The notes: generated from the sequence alone by a model not told the origin. 26,406 nt of DNA from Clostridiales bacterium UBA7011 (GCA_002449635.1 DJXF01000087.1:1-26406), one strand, 5' to 3'. Positions 1 to 7,781 are shown, counted from the stretch's first letter. A program made the numbers and translations.

Positions 1-2537
1 TCATCGAATCCGTAGAAGAAACCGAAGCAGACGAAACGGCGGAATCGGACGATGACACGGGGGAGGAAATGCCGGAGGAAGCGGCAGCTCCCGCGCCGCA
101 GCCGCGGCCGGAGGATACGCCGGTTATCAGCGAAGAAGAACTGGAGGCATTCCTGTCCGATGTGGAAAAGGAGGAGGAAAGCGAACCGCATGTCAGCTTC
201 GAGCAGATTCTGCGTGACAACGGCGTTGAGCCGGAGGAGGAACCGCAGCCGCAGAGGATTTCGCTGGAACAGTTCCCGGACAAGGAAACCACCGTTTATT
301 TTGACATTCCTGTGAGAAATGCCGCGCAGGAAGAGCAGCCGCACGCACCGGAACTGTTTGATGCAGAAGCTGCGCTTGCCGAGGACGAAAAACACAGACA
401 GACAGAGCCGGAAAAAGCGTCGGAACAAACCGAAGCACAGCCGCAGAATCCCGAGTGGATGGAGATGTCGCTCGAAGAGCTGATGACAGTCGCACCGCCG
501 CTCGCACAGCTGCGGAAGGATGGTCCGGTCATGCAGCGCGAGGTCGCAAGACAGCGCGAATGGATTGCAGAACGCCGCCGTGCGTATATGCAGGCGCAGC
601 AGCCCGCTGCTCAATCGGATGACGGGCTGTCGGAGGACGATACCGACGACATGCCGCACGGACCGGGCCAATCGGATGACACACAGGAAGGTCGTGACTC
701 GGTTTTTCCTGACCGGTCGGACGGGGAATCGGAAATTGATCCGGCCGACCGCGAAACGGAACAAGCAGACGAACCGGAGGAAGTGACGGCTGCGCCGGCG
801 CAGGAGGAACAGCCTGCACAGTCCGGAGCAGAGGAAAGAACGGCGGAACAGCCGGAACACCAAGGCCGGAAAAAACGGAACACGCACGGCGTGTGGCCGG
901 CAGAGCAGCCGCCGCGTGATTTGCGCAAGGCCAGCAAGGACTGGCGGCAGCGCGCCCGCGCGCAGGCACAGCGCTCGATTCTGGTGGCGATTTGTGCGAT
1001 TTTTGCAAGCTACATCTCTTGCGCCGAGGATTTCTCTCTGCCGCTGCCTGAGGTCCTCAATTATGTGGACAATCCGCGCACGGTGCTGTTCGTATTCGTC
1101 GGCCTGCTGCTGGCGGCAATGCTCATCGCATACGACATCTTGATCGAAGGCGTGCGTGCGCTGCTGCATCGCAGCCCTAATTTCTGCACACTCGTCGATC
1201 TGGCGCTGCTGCTCAACCTGGCGCACTGCATGGTGCGGCTGGTCTGGGAGGGCGAGGAAATGCCCTATGTATGTGTCGCCCTGCTTGCGCTGTTCGCACA
1301 GATGCGCGCGCGGGTGTCCGAATACAGCGCGCGGCACTACACCTATAAAGTCGCCGCAAAAGCCAAACAGCCGGCAGGGCTGTACTGCCACGACGGAGAA
1401 CCGGTTCATGTGGTTGAGCAGCCAATGGCGGGAACGGAGGACTTTGTACAGCAGACGGTATTGCCGGATGACAGCCGGCGGGCAGAGAGCATTCTGACCA
1501 TTCTGGCGGCGGTGCTTTCCGTTGTCCTGTCCGCTGTGGTTTGCACCGCAACCGGAGATGCCGGACGCATCAGCTATGTGCTGGCGGCGACGATGACGGG
1601 TGCATGTCAGATTGCTCTGCTGTGTGCCCTTCCGATGGCGCATCATCATGCGGCGCGCCGGATGGCAAAGAGCGGCGCCGCGGAGGATGGTCTGCGGGGT
1701 GCACGCGCCATTGCACGGGCGAACACGGTTGTTCTGACGGATGAAGATCTGTTCCCGACCGGTTCCATCGCGCTCGAGCATCTGGAGCTGCGGAGCAAGC
1801 TGAGCGACACGACGGCGCTCGCCTATGCCGCTGCGCTGGCGGGCCAGTCTTCTCTGGGGCGGCTGCTCGCAGAGGAGGTGCGCACACGCTACGGTACGCC
1901 GCTGACGGCCCACCATGTGGTGCGCGATGTGAGCGGAGGCATCAGCGGAAACATCGGCGGACTGGATATCCTGCTGGGCGATGCCGAATTTCTGAAATCG
2001 CGCGGCGTTCCTGCCGGCGAGCTGCCGGACAATGCCCTCGCGCTCAGCGTGGAAGGCGCGATAGCGGCGGTTCTGACATTTGACTATCGTGTGTCGGCGG
2101 CGCAGTTCAACGCCATGCAGCTTCTGATGGAACGGCATCGGAGCATTCTGCTGCACACACGCAACCAGCAGGTGACACCGAAGCTGGTCGAGCAGCTGTA
2201 CAGACTGAGTGAGGGAACCGTTGTGCTGCCGGAGCTGGAGATGGACCGCGCGCTGCGCAGTGCGGATTATACGCGCGGCGATGCACCGCGGGGGCTCCTG
2301 CTGCGCGGCGGACTGGTACCGCTGGCAGACTGCGTGACGACGGCACAGACCCACGCCAGACTGGCGGTCATCGGTGCGGTCATCGGCGTCGGCGCGGCGC
2401 TGCTGTGTATGCTGCTGATGGCATATATGTGCTATGTGTTCGTGCCGCTCGATGCGCGTCCGATTCGCATGCTGCTGTATGCCGCGCTCTGCTTTATTCC
2501 GGTGTTCTTCATTGAAAACGGAGTCGGGCGGGAGTAA
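1..2537 (+). CDS. Degenerate P1B-type ATPase-like membrane protein, 5' partial
   Basis: The reading frame is open from the left edge (codons start at base 3), so the true start lies outside the window. An in-frame ATG at 69 has a GGGAGG only 2 nt away and the acidic coding character continues upstream of it, so it is probably internal. Counting from that ATG, residues 1-295 are acidic, Gln/Glu/Pro-rich and probably disordered. Eight hydrophobic segments follow, near 303-320, 338-360, 372-393, 398-412, 464-486, 502-523, 764-791 and 797-816. The 2+2+2-then-loop-then-2 arrangement and residues 515-566 resemble heavy-metal P-type ATPases: LLCALPMAHHHAARR matches the CPC-ALGLATP helix, and TVVL...G aligns without gaps to TVVFDKTGTLT.G. 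The phosphorylated Asp is replaced by Thr557. TGE, the HP motif, TGD and GDGxND are also absent. It is therefore likely a non-catalytic pseudo-ATPase; its function is unknown. The membrane topology and family relation are inferred by eye. Confidence 0.72.
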   Translation, partial: IESVEETEADETAESDDDTGEEMPEEAAAPAPQPRPEDTPVISEEELEAFLSDVEKEEESEPHVSFEQILRDNGVEPEEEPQPQRISLEQFPDKETTVYFDIPVRNAAQEEQPHAPELFDAEAALAEDEKHRQTEPEKASEQTEAQPQNPEWMEMSLEELMTVAPPLAQLRKDGPVMQREVARQREWIAERRRAYMQAQQPAAQSDDGLSEDDTDDMPHGPGQSDDTQEGRDSVFPDRSDGESEIDPADRETEQADEPEEVTAAPAQEEQPAQSGAEERTAEQPEHQGRKKRNTHGVWPAEQPPRDLRKASKDWRQRARAQAQRSILVAICAIFASYISCAEDFSLPLPEVLNYVDNPRTVLFVFVGLLLAAMLIAYDILIEGVRALLHRSPNFCTLVDLALLLNLAHCMVRLVWEGEEMPYVCVALLALFAQMRARVSEYSARHYTYKVAAKAKQPAGLYCHDGEPVHVVEQPMAGTEDFVQQTVLPDDSRRAESILTILAAVLSVVLSAVVCTATGDAGRISYVLAATMTGACQIALLCALPMAHHHAARRMAKSGAAEDGLRGARAIARANTVVLTDEDLFPTGSIALEHLELRSKLSDTTALAYAAALAGQSSLGRLLAEEVRTRYGTPLTAHHVVRDVSGGISGNIGGLDILLGDAEFLKSRGVPAGELPDNALALSVEGAIAAVLTFDYRVSAAQFNAMQLLMERHRSILLHTRNQQVTPKLVEQLYRLSEGTVVLPELEMDRALRSADYTRGDAPRGLLLRGGLVPLADCVTTAQTHARLAVIGAVIGVGAALLCMLLMAYMCYVFVPLDARPIRMLLYAALCFIPVFFIENGVGRE

Positions 2538-2553
2538 TTCAGATAAAATACAG

Positions 2554-2601
2554 AACAGGAAGCGAGGTTTCCCGCGGGAAATTTCTGCTTCCTGTTTTTT
2601 T
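2554..2601 (+). terminator. Intrinsic terminator after the P-ATPase-like gene
   Basis: Arms AACAGGAAGC (2554-2563) and GCTTCCTGTT (2587-2596) pair perfectly. An inner TTTCCC/GGGAAA stem stacks in the loop, and a T-run extends to 2601. It lies 17 nt after the stop codon. Confidence 0.9.
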
Positions 2602-2748
2602 GCTCTTTGCGTATGAAATGTTCAGAAACAGCACAAATACGCGATATAAAGTGAAACAATGTTAGAGAAAAGTGAAATTTGAAATGGAAATCTGTGCAAA
2701 ATTTCTGTTGCGGTTTGATGAATTTATGTGCATTTCACAAAAATTTAT

Positions 2749-2777
2749 TTGCAATACACCCGAAAATAGTATATAAT
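2749..2777 (+). promoter_or_regulatory. Sigma-A promoter of the EF-G-like gene
   Basis: TTGCAA (2749-2754) and TATAAT (2772-2777) are separated by exactly 17 nt, in an AT-rich tract (about 2640-2780). Transcription would start near 2784, giving a leader of about 50 nt. The rest of 2602-2748 shows no gene or clear structure. Confidence 0.85.
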
Positions 2778-2788
2778 TACGAACATGA

Positions 2789-2806
2789 GGCGGCAGCTTT
2801 GCCGCC
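2789..2806 (+). promoter_or_regulatory. 5'-terminal leader hairpin of the EF-G-like mRNA
   Basis: GGCGGCA (2789-2795) pairs perfectly with TGCCGCC (2800-2806) around a GCTT loop. It begins about 5 nt after the predicted transcription start and ends before the ribosome binding site. No T-run follows, so it is not a terminator. It may protect the 5' end of the mRNA (inference). Confidence 0.6.
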
Positions 2807-2820
2807 GGGAAACCCAAGTT

Positions 2821-2826
2821 AAGGAG
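2821..2826 (+). promoter_or_regulatory. Ribosome binding site that fixes the TTG start at 2837
   Basis: AAGGAG (2821-2826) is 10 nt before TTG 2837 but only 1 nt before the alternative GTG 2828. The TTG is therefore the more plausible start. Confidence 0.75.
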
Positions 2827-2836
2827 AGTGGACTCG

Positions 2837-4897
2837 TTGAACGTTTATTCTGTAGATAAGATTCGCAATGTCTGCGTGATGGGACATGGCGGAGATGGCA
2901 AGACCTCGCTGGTTGAAAGCCTGCTTTATTTGACCAAGGCAACCGATCGCATGGGAAAGATTGCAGACGGCAACACTGTTTGCGACTACGATCCGGAGGA
3001 GATCCGCAGAAAGTTCTCCATTTCCACTGCCGTTGCGCCGGTTGAGTTCGGCGATTGCAAAATCAACCTGCTCGATACACCGGGCTTCTTTGACTTTGAG
3101 GGTGAGGTGCAGAGCGCGCTGCGCGTATGCGAATCCGGCCTGATTGTCGTTCCGGGCAAATCCGGCCCGAGCGTGGGCACGGAGAAGGCGTGGAAGCGTC
3201 TGGCTGACGCGGGCAAGCCGTGCATGTTCTACATTTCCAAGATTGATGAGGAAAATTCCGATTATTATACCTCTCTGCACAAGCTGCAGAAGGCATTCGG
3301 CGTAAGCGTTTGCCCGATCGTCGTTCCGATTTTCGAGGGCAATCGTGAGACCGTCGGCGTTGTTGACTGCGTTGTCCGCAAGGCATACCGCATGGAAGGC
3401 ACGGATCGCGTGGAAATCCCGATTCCGGAAAACATGGTCGAGCGCGTTGACCAGCACCGCGCGGCGCTGTGCGAAAATATCGCAGAGCTGTCCGAGGACC
3501 TCATGGAGCGCTACTTTGCCGGTGAGGAATTCTCTGACGAAGAACTGATTGCCGGTCTGCGCCAGGGCGTGCTCGAGCGCGTGATTGTCCCGACCTTCTG
3601 CGGCACCGTTGCCACCGGCATCGGCTCGTTCGCACTGCTCAAGGGCATTTGCGATTACATGCCGTCTCCCGACCAGGGTCAGGTTGAGGTGTGCGAGGAC
3701 GGCGACGATCTCGTGGAGATTCCGTGCAATCCGAACGGCACACCGTGTGCATTTGTATTCAAAACCACCGCTGACCAGTACGGCAGATTCAGCTATTTCA
3801 AGGTTGTCGCCGGTTCGGTCAAGCAGGATATGACGCTGCTCAACCATCGCATGGACGCGACGGAAAAGATGGGACATATTTATTCCATCTGCGGCAAGAA
3901 GAGCACGGAGGTCAAGGAGATCGCCTGCGGCGATATCGGCGCGGTTTCCAAGCTGGCAACGACCAAGACGGGCGATACGCTGTCGATGAGCGTGCGCGCA
4001 GTCAATCTGGAGGGCATTCCGTTTGCTGTGCCGTGCTATGCACAGGCGATTTCGCCCAAGACCAAGGGCGGCGAGGAAAAAATTGCATCCGGCCTGAACA
4101 AGCTGGCGGACGAGGATCCGACCTTCAGCTTTACCATCAACAAAGAGACACATCAGAGCATTCTCAGCGGCTCCGGCGATATTCATCTGGATGTCATCTG
4201 CTCCAAGCTGAAGAATCGTTTCGGCGCAGAGGCTGTGCTCTCCGCACCGATCGTACCGTACCGTGAGAAGATTCGCAAGAAGGTTACTGTCGAAGGCAAG
4301 CACAAGAAACAGTCCGGCGGTCATGGTCAGTATGGTCATGTCAAGATGGAATTCTCTCCGTATCCGGAAGGAGATTTCCTGTTTGAAGAGCACATCTTCG
4401 GCGGCTCCGTCCCGAAGAACTTCCATCCGGCAGTCGAAAAGGGCATCCGCGAGGCAATGGAACACGGCGTTCTCGCCGGCTATCCGATGGTCGGCCTGAA
4501 GGCAGACCTGCTCGACGGCTCGTATCATGACGTCGACTCCAACGAGCTTTCGTTCAAGATGGCGGCGAAGCTGGCGTTTAAGGCTGGCATCCCGCAGGCC
4601 GATCCGGTTATCATGGAACCGATCTGCTCGATGAAGGTCTATATTCCGGACTCCTACATGGGCGATGTCATCGGCGATATCAACAAGCGCCGCGGCCGCA
4701 TCATGGGCATGAATCCGGTTGACGGCGGTCAGGAAATTATTGCTGAAGTCCCGATGGCGGAGATCAGCGACTATGCGATTACGCTGCGCTCAATGACACA
4801 GGGCAGAGGCTCGTTCGTATCGCAGTTTGAGCGCTATGAGGACGCACCTCCGGCAGTACAGGAGAAGGTCATCGAAGCGGCTAAGGCTGCAGAATAA
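2837..4897 (+). CDS. Elongation factor G-like GTPase (EF-G II type)
   Basis: This is a translation-factor GTPase of about 686 residues. The P-loop GHGGDGKTS lies at residues 16-24 and G3 is DTPGFFDF at 80-87. The G4 position reads SKID (134-137) instead of NKxD. The second half carries the EF-G domain II-V arrangement, including a QSGGHGQYGHV segment like that of domain IV and a C-terminal YIPDSYMGDVIGDINKRRG. Canonical EF-G has DTPGHVDF with a catalytic His; here Phe84 takes its place, and the RGITI switch I motif is also absent. Both differences are typical of the EF-G-2 paralogue family (for example the Thermus EF-G-2 type), so this is probably not the main translocase FusA. Its role, perhaps ribosome-associated GTPase activity under special conditions, is not settled for the family. 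The gene is monocistronic: own promoter, TTG start, strong terminator. Confidence 0.88.
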   Translation: MNVYSVDKIRNVCVMGHGGDGKTSLVESLLYLTKATDRMGKIADGNTVCDYDPEEIRRKFSISTAVAPVEFGDCKINLLDTPGFFDFEGEVQSALRVCESGLIVVPGKSGPSVGTEKAWKRLADAGKPCMFYISKIDEENSDYYTSLHKLQKAFGVSVCPIVVPIFEGNRETVGVVDCVVRKAYRMEGTDRVEIPIPENMVERVDQHRAALCENIAELSEDLMERYFAGEEFSDEELIAGLRQGVLERVIVPTFCGTVATGIGSFALLKGICDYMPSPDQGQVEVCEDGDDLVEIPCNPNGTPCAFVFKTTADQYGRFSYFKVVAGSVKQDMTLLNHRMDATEKMGHIYSICGKKSTEVKEIACGDIGAVSKLATTKTGDTLSMSVRAVNLEGIPFAVPCYAQAISPKTKGGEEKIASGLNKLADEDPTFSFTINKETHQSILSGSGDIHLDVICSKLKNRFGAEAVLSAPIVPYREKIRKKVTVEGKHKKQSGGHGQYGHVKMEFSPYPEGDFLFEEHIFGGSVPKNFHPAVEKGIREAMEHGVLAGYPMVGLKADLLDGSYHDVDSNELSFKMAAKLAFKAGIPQADPVIMEPICSMKVYIPDSYMGDVIGDINKRRGRIMGMNPVDGGQEIIAEVPMAEISDYAITLRSMTQGRGSFVSQFERYEDAPPAVQEKVIEAAKAAE

Positions 4898-4914
4898 GGG
4901 AAGAAAATGGTTTT

Positions 4915-4950
4915 CCGCCCCGCAGATGGATTCTGCGGGGCGGTTTTTTT
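4915..4950 (+). terminator. Intrinsic terminator after the EF-G-like gene
   Basis: CCGCCCCGCAGA (4915-4926) pairs perfectly with TCTGCGGGGCGG (4932-4943), 12 bp around a 5-nt loop. T7 (4944-4950) follows. Confidence 0.95.
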
Positions 4951-5040
4951 GCGTCCGGCCCGGAGGGAAATGCTGTCATGAAGTGCGGGGACAGCGCATA
5001 GGTTGTACCAGAACATCAGACGGCGAGGAGCGGGAGAGAC

Positions 5041-5610
5041 ATGTTTATCATCACGGCGAAACTATCAAAGCGCAAACTGGCGATGGGAGCGGCAGCGCTT
5101 GCCGCAATATTGCTCGCAATCGGGGCGGCTGCAGGACTGGCAGGAGATGTGGCGGCGATGGGAAGAGAAGCACTCGCGGCGGCAGGCTCCGCAGAAGCGG
5201 CGGAGACGGTGCAGGCGGCGGCCTCCACGCGGGCGCGGACAAACGAGGATCGTGTGGCATATCTGAAGGCCTGCGGCTGGGAGGTCGACCCGGATTCCTG
5301 TGAGATGCGGGAGGTCATTATTCCGGAGGATTTTGACGAGACCTATCAGAACTATGTGGATTTACAGGCGCGGCAGGGTTTTGACCTCGCGCGGCTGCGC
5401 GGCAAACGCGTCAAGCAGGCAATTTACACCGTGACCAACTATCCGGGCGGTGAGGAGGTGATTGCGGAGCTGCTGATCTACCGCGGCAATGTCGCGGCAG
5501 GCGATATCTGCTCGATGAAAACCGACGGCGGCTTTACGCGCGGCCTGATGGATCATCCGCAGAAAAACACAGATTCCACAAAGCAGACACAGGGCTCGGG
5601 CGGATCATGA
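5041..5610 (+). CDS. Membrane-anchored DUF4830 domain protein
   Basis: The protein has 189 residues. The N-terminus is a short basic stretch followed by an Ala-rich hydrophobic helix (about residues 12-34), which acts as a signal anchor or uncleaved signal peptide. After an Ala-rich linker, residues about 66-172 resemble the DUF4830 family of Clostridia: NEDRVAYLKACGWEVDP, then a VIIPEDFDETYQNY segment, a QGFDL motif, VTNYPGGEEV and a GDICS motif. The family has no known function. The domain would lie outside the cytoplasm. The ATG is preceded by GGGAGAG. The C-terminal tail (from about 173) is polar, Gln/Thr/Ser-rich and probably disordered. I see no convincing promoter in the 90-nt gap after the upstream terminator. 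The gene is flanked by terminators on both sides, so it is probably transcribed alone. Confidence 0.78.
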   Translation: MFIITAKLSKRKLAMGAAALAAILLAIGAAAGLAGDVAAMGREALAAAGSAEAAETVQAAASTRARTNEDRVAYLKACGWEVDPDSCEMREVIIPEDFDETYQNYVDLQARQGFDLARLRGKRVKQAIYTVTNYPGGEEVIAELLIYRGNVAAGDICSMKTDGGFTRGLMDHPQKNTDSTKQTQGSGGS

Positions 5611-5644
5611 GCATGATCTGCCATCGATATGACAAAAACAGACG

Positions 5645-5683
5645 CAAAAGCGGGCGAAACAAACGCCTGCTTTTGTGTTTTTG
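5645..5683 (+). terminator. Intrinsic terminator after the DUF4830 gene
   Basis: CAAAAGCGGGCG (5645-5656) pairs with CGCCTGCTTTTG (5664-5675) with one G-T wobble. The loop is 7 nt and a T-rich tail (TGTTTTTG) follows. Confidence 0.75.
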
Positions 5684-5687
5684 CAAA

Positions 5688-5716
5688 ACACTCTTGTGCA
5701 AAACGCACAAAAGTGT
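5688..5716 (+). repeat. 29-bp inverted repeat overlapping the promoter (operator candidate)
   Basis: ACACTCTTGTGC (5688-5699) and GCACAAAAGTGT (5705-5716) are inverted copies with one mismatch in 12, separated by AAAAC. The repeat covers the -35 box and the whole spacer up to the -10 box. That placement suits a repressor or redox-regulator binding site; the cognate protein is unknown. Confidence 0.65.
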
Positions 5717-5722
5717 TACAAT
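5694..5722 (+). promoter_or_regulatory. Sigma-A promoter of the pseudouridine synthase gene
   Basis: TTGTGC (5694-5699) and TACAAT (5717-5722) are separated by 17 nt. Transcription would start near 5729, giving a leader of only about 23 nt before the ATG at 5752. Confidence 0.75.
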
Positions 5723-5751
5723 AGTGAAAAATGTGGCAGGGAGGAACCTTG

Positions 5752-6501
5752 ATGGCGCTGCAACGCATTGACAAGCTGTTGACATCCATGGGACTGTGTT
5801 CCCGGCGCGAGGCGGCGGCAGCCGCGCGCGGCGGTGCGGTTTCGGTGGACGGCGAAATATGCCGCGATGCGTCGAGAAAGGTGGATCCGCAGCACAGCTG
5901 CGTCACGTTTCGCGGCAAGCCGGTCGGGTACACGGAGCATGTGTATCTGATGATGCACAAGCCGACAGGCGTGCTGTGTGCCACGAAAGATCGGGAACAG
6001 AAAACGGTACTTGACCTGCTGCCCGCGCAGTACCGTTCGCGCGGCGTGTTTCCAGTGGGGCGTCTGGACAAGGACACCTCCGGTCTGCTGCTGTTGACGG
6101 ATGACGGTGCGCTCGGTCACGCGCTGACCTCCCCCCGCCGTCACGTGCCGAAGGTATATCGCGCGCTGGCGGACGGCGTGCTCGGGGCGGCGGATGCCGC
6201 GGCCTTTGCGGACGGACTGGTGCTCGGAGACGGAACGGTCTGCCGGCCGGCGGAGCTGCAGATTGACGATGTCAGCGGGGCGCAGTCCCGGGTGACGGTG
6301 ACGGTGCACGAGGGCATGTATCATCAGGTGCGGCGCATGCTGGCCGCGCGGGGGGCACCTGTGCGCACGCTGATGCGTGTGTCCGAGGGGCCGCTTGCGC
6401 TCGATCCCCAGCTGGCGCCCGGCAGCTGGCGCGCACTGGAGCAGGGAGAAGTTGATATTCTGCGTGCCTGCTGCGGGCAAAATACGGAAAACAGTCCGTG
6501 A
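5752..6501 (+). CDS. rsuA: RsuA-type 16S rRNA pseudouridine synthase
   Basis: The protein has 249 residues. An N-terminal S4 RNA-binding domain (about 1-60, RIDKLLTSMGLCSRREA) is followed by the pseudouridine synthase fold. The catalytic motif is GRLDKDTSGLLLLTDDG, with the nucleophilic Asp at residue 106. Downstream come LTSPRRHVPKVY and the C-terminal EGMYHQVRRMLAARG motif. The SPRRHV segment and the overall layout fit the RsuA subfamily (uridine 516 of 16S rRNA in E. coli) better than RluB, but a paralogue with another rRNA target cannot be excluded. The ATG at 5752 was chosen because AGGGAGG (5738-5744) is 7 nt upstream. An earlier in-frame ATG at 5731 coincides with the predicted transcription start. 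No terminator is evident after the gene. Confidence 0.88.
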   Translation: MALQRIDKLLTSMGLCSRREAAAAARGGAVSVDGEICRDASRKVDPQHSCVTFRGKPVGYTEHVYLMMHKPTGVLCATKDREQKTVLDLLPAQYRSRGVFPVGRLDKDTSGLLLLTDDGALGHALTSPRRHVPKVYRALADGVLGAADAAAFADGLVLGDGTVCRPAELQIDDVSGAQSRVTVTVHEGMYHQVRRMLAARGAPVRTLMRVSEGPLALDPQLAPGSWRALEQGEVDILRACCGQNTENSP

Positions 6502-6539
6502 ATGGCTGCATAGGGAAAAATTCACAAACAGACACAAAA

Positions 6540-6555
6540 AAATTTGTACAAATTT
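6540..6555 (+). repeat. 16-bp perfect palindrome upstream of the regulator gene
   Basis: AAATTTGTACAAATTT is self-complementary over all 16 bases. It ends 11 nt before an extended -10 element (TG-T-TATAAT). An outer dyad, ACACAAA (6532-6538) with TTTGTGT (6563-6569), encloses it. The placement suggests an operator, possibly autoregulatory (inference). Confidence 0.65.
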
Positions 6556-6566
6556 CTGTCGATTTG

Positions 6567-6575
6567 TGTTATAAT
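6567..6575 (+). promoter_or_regulatory. Extended -10 promoter of the CdaR/PucR-like gene
   Basis: TG (6567-6568), one base, then TATAAT (6570-6575) form an extended -10 box. The only -35-like hexamer, TTGTAC (6544-6549), is 20 nt away, too far to be optimal, and lies inside the palindrome. Transcription would start near 6582 with a leader of about 95 nt. An imperfect stem, CTGTTCTGC (6619-6627) with GCAGACAG (6644-6651), sits in the leader. Confidence 0.65.
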
Positions 6576-6677
6576 GGATGAAATGAACGACGGCAAGACA
6601 GAGAGATTGGTAATGTTTCTGTTCTGCACAAACGATCGAAGGCGCAGACAGATAACTGATAGCTAAAGAAGGGTGAA

Positions 6678-7781
6678 ATGAAGATGGCATCAAGAATGTT
6701 TCAATCGATTATTCTCCAGATGAAAGATGCGGTTGACCGCACGATCGGCATTATCAATGCCAGCGGCGCAGTGGTCGCATGTACCGACCTGAAGCGCATC
6801 GGCGAAATGCGAGAGGACGCAGTGGCAGAGCTGTCCTATGTCGGCGATATGATTCGCTTCGGCGGATACACATACCGGCCGGTTGCGGATCGGAACACCC
6901 GCTTTGAATATGCTGTTTTTGTACACGGCGAGGATGAGAGTGCCCGCGGCATCTGCTCGATGGCAACCATCGCGATCAGCAACATTAAAACGCTGTATGA
7001 TGAGAAGCATGACAAGGCAACCTTCGTCAAGAATATCATCATGGACAACATTCTGCCGGGTGATATTTATATCAAATCACGCGAACTGCACTTTGAGAGC
7101 GAAACCCCGCGCGCAGTATTTCTGATCCGTCAGGAGGAGCACGCGGATGTGGCGGCGCTCGATGTCATTCAGGGCCTGTTCCCGGACAAGCAGCGCGATT
7201 TTGTCCTGCACATCAACGAGACCGATGTTGTTCTGGTCAAGGAGGTGCGTGAGACGGCCGACGCCAAGGAGCTGTACAAAATTGCCAAGAATATCGAGGA
7301 GACGCTGGACAATGAGCTTCAGATCAAATGTCTCATCGGCATCGGCACGGTTTCCTTCCAGCTCAAGGACATTGCCAAGTCGTTCAAGGAGGCGCAGGTT
7401 GCCCTGGAGGTCGGGGTTGTATTTGACACCGAGAAAAATATCATCAACTATGAGAACCTCGGTCTCGGCCGCCTGATCTACCAGCTGCCGACGACGCTGT
7501 GTGAAATGTTCCTCAGCGAAATTTTCAAAAAGGGATCGATTGATGCCCTCGATCAGGAAACCCTGTTCACCATTCAGAAGTTCTTTGAAAATAACCTGAA
7601 CGTGTCCGAAACATCGCGCAAGCTGTTTGTACACAGAAATACACTCGTTTACCGTCTGGAAAAGATCAAGAAGCTGACCGGACTGGATCTGCGTGAGTTT
7701 GACCATGCGATCGTATTCAAGGTTGCGCTGATGGTACGCAAGTACCTGGCATCCCGTGAATCCGGACGCATTCAGCCGTAA
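6678..7781 (+). CDS. CdaR/PucR-family transcriptional regulator
   Basis: The protein has 367 residues. The N-terminus (about 1-130, with the segment IGIINASGAVVACTDLKRIG) resembles the sugar-diacid-type sensor domain of CdaR. A middle region (about 145-250) looks like the degenerate GGDEF-like domain of these regulators. The C-terminal PucR-type helix-turn-helix covers about residues 300-355, including LNVSETSRKLFVHRNTLVYR. The ligand is unknown. No sugar-diacid or purine catabolic genes lie nearby, so control of a local pathway is unlikely; autoregulation through the upstream palindrome is possible. GAAGGG (6668-6673) is 4 nt from ATG 6678 and 10 nt from ATG 6684, so either codon may be the start. 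The family assignment is secure at domain level; the physiological role is not. Confidence 0.85.
   Translation: MKMASRMFQSIILQMKDAVDRTIGIINASGAVVACTDLKRIGEMREDAVAELSYVGDMIRFGGYTYRPVADRNTRFEYAVFVHGEDESARGICSMATIAISNIKTLYDEKHDKATFVKNIIMDNILPGDIYIKSRELHFESETPRAVFLIRQEEHADVAALDVIQGLFPDKQRDFVLHINETDVVLVKEVRETADAKELYKIAKNIEETLDNELQIKCLIGIGTVSFQLKDIAKSFKEAQVALEVGVVFDTEKNIINYENLGLGRLIYQLPTTLCEMFLSEIFKKGSIDALDQETLFTIQKFFENNLNVSETSRKLFVHRNTLVYRLEKIKKLTGLDLREFDHAIVFKVALMVRKYLASRESGRIQP

Noticed and set aside
2819..4528. A 569-codon minus-strand open frame opposite the EF-G-like gene
   Set aside because: The plus-strand GTPase has clear motifs; the minus frame is its shadow.
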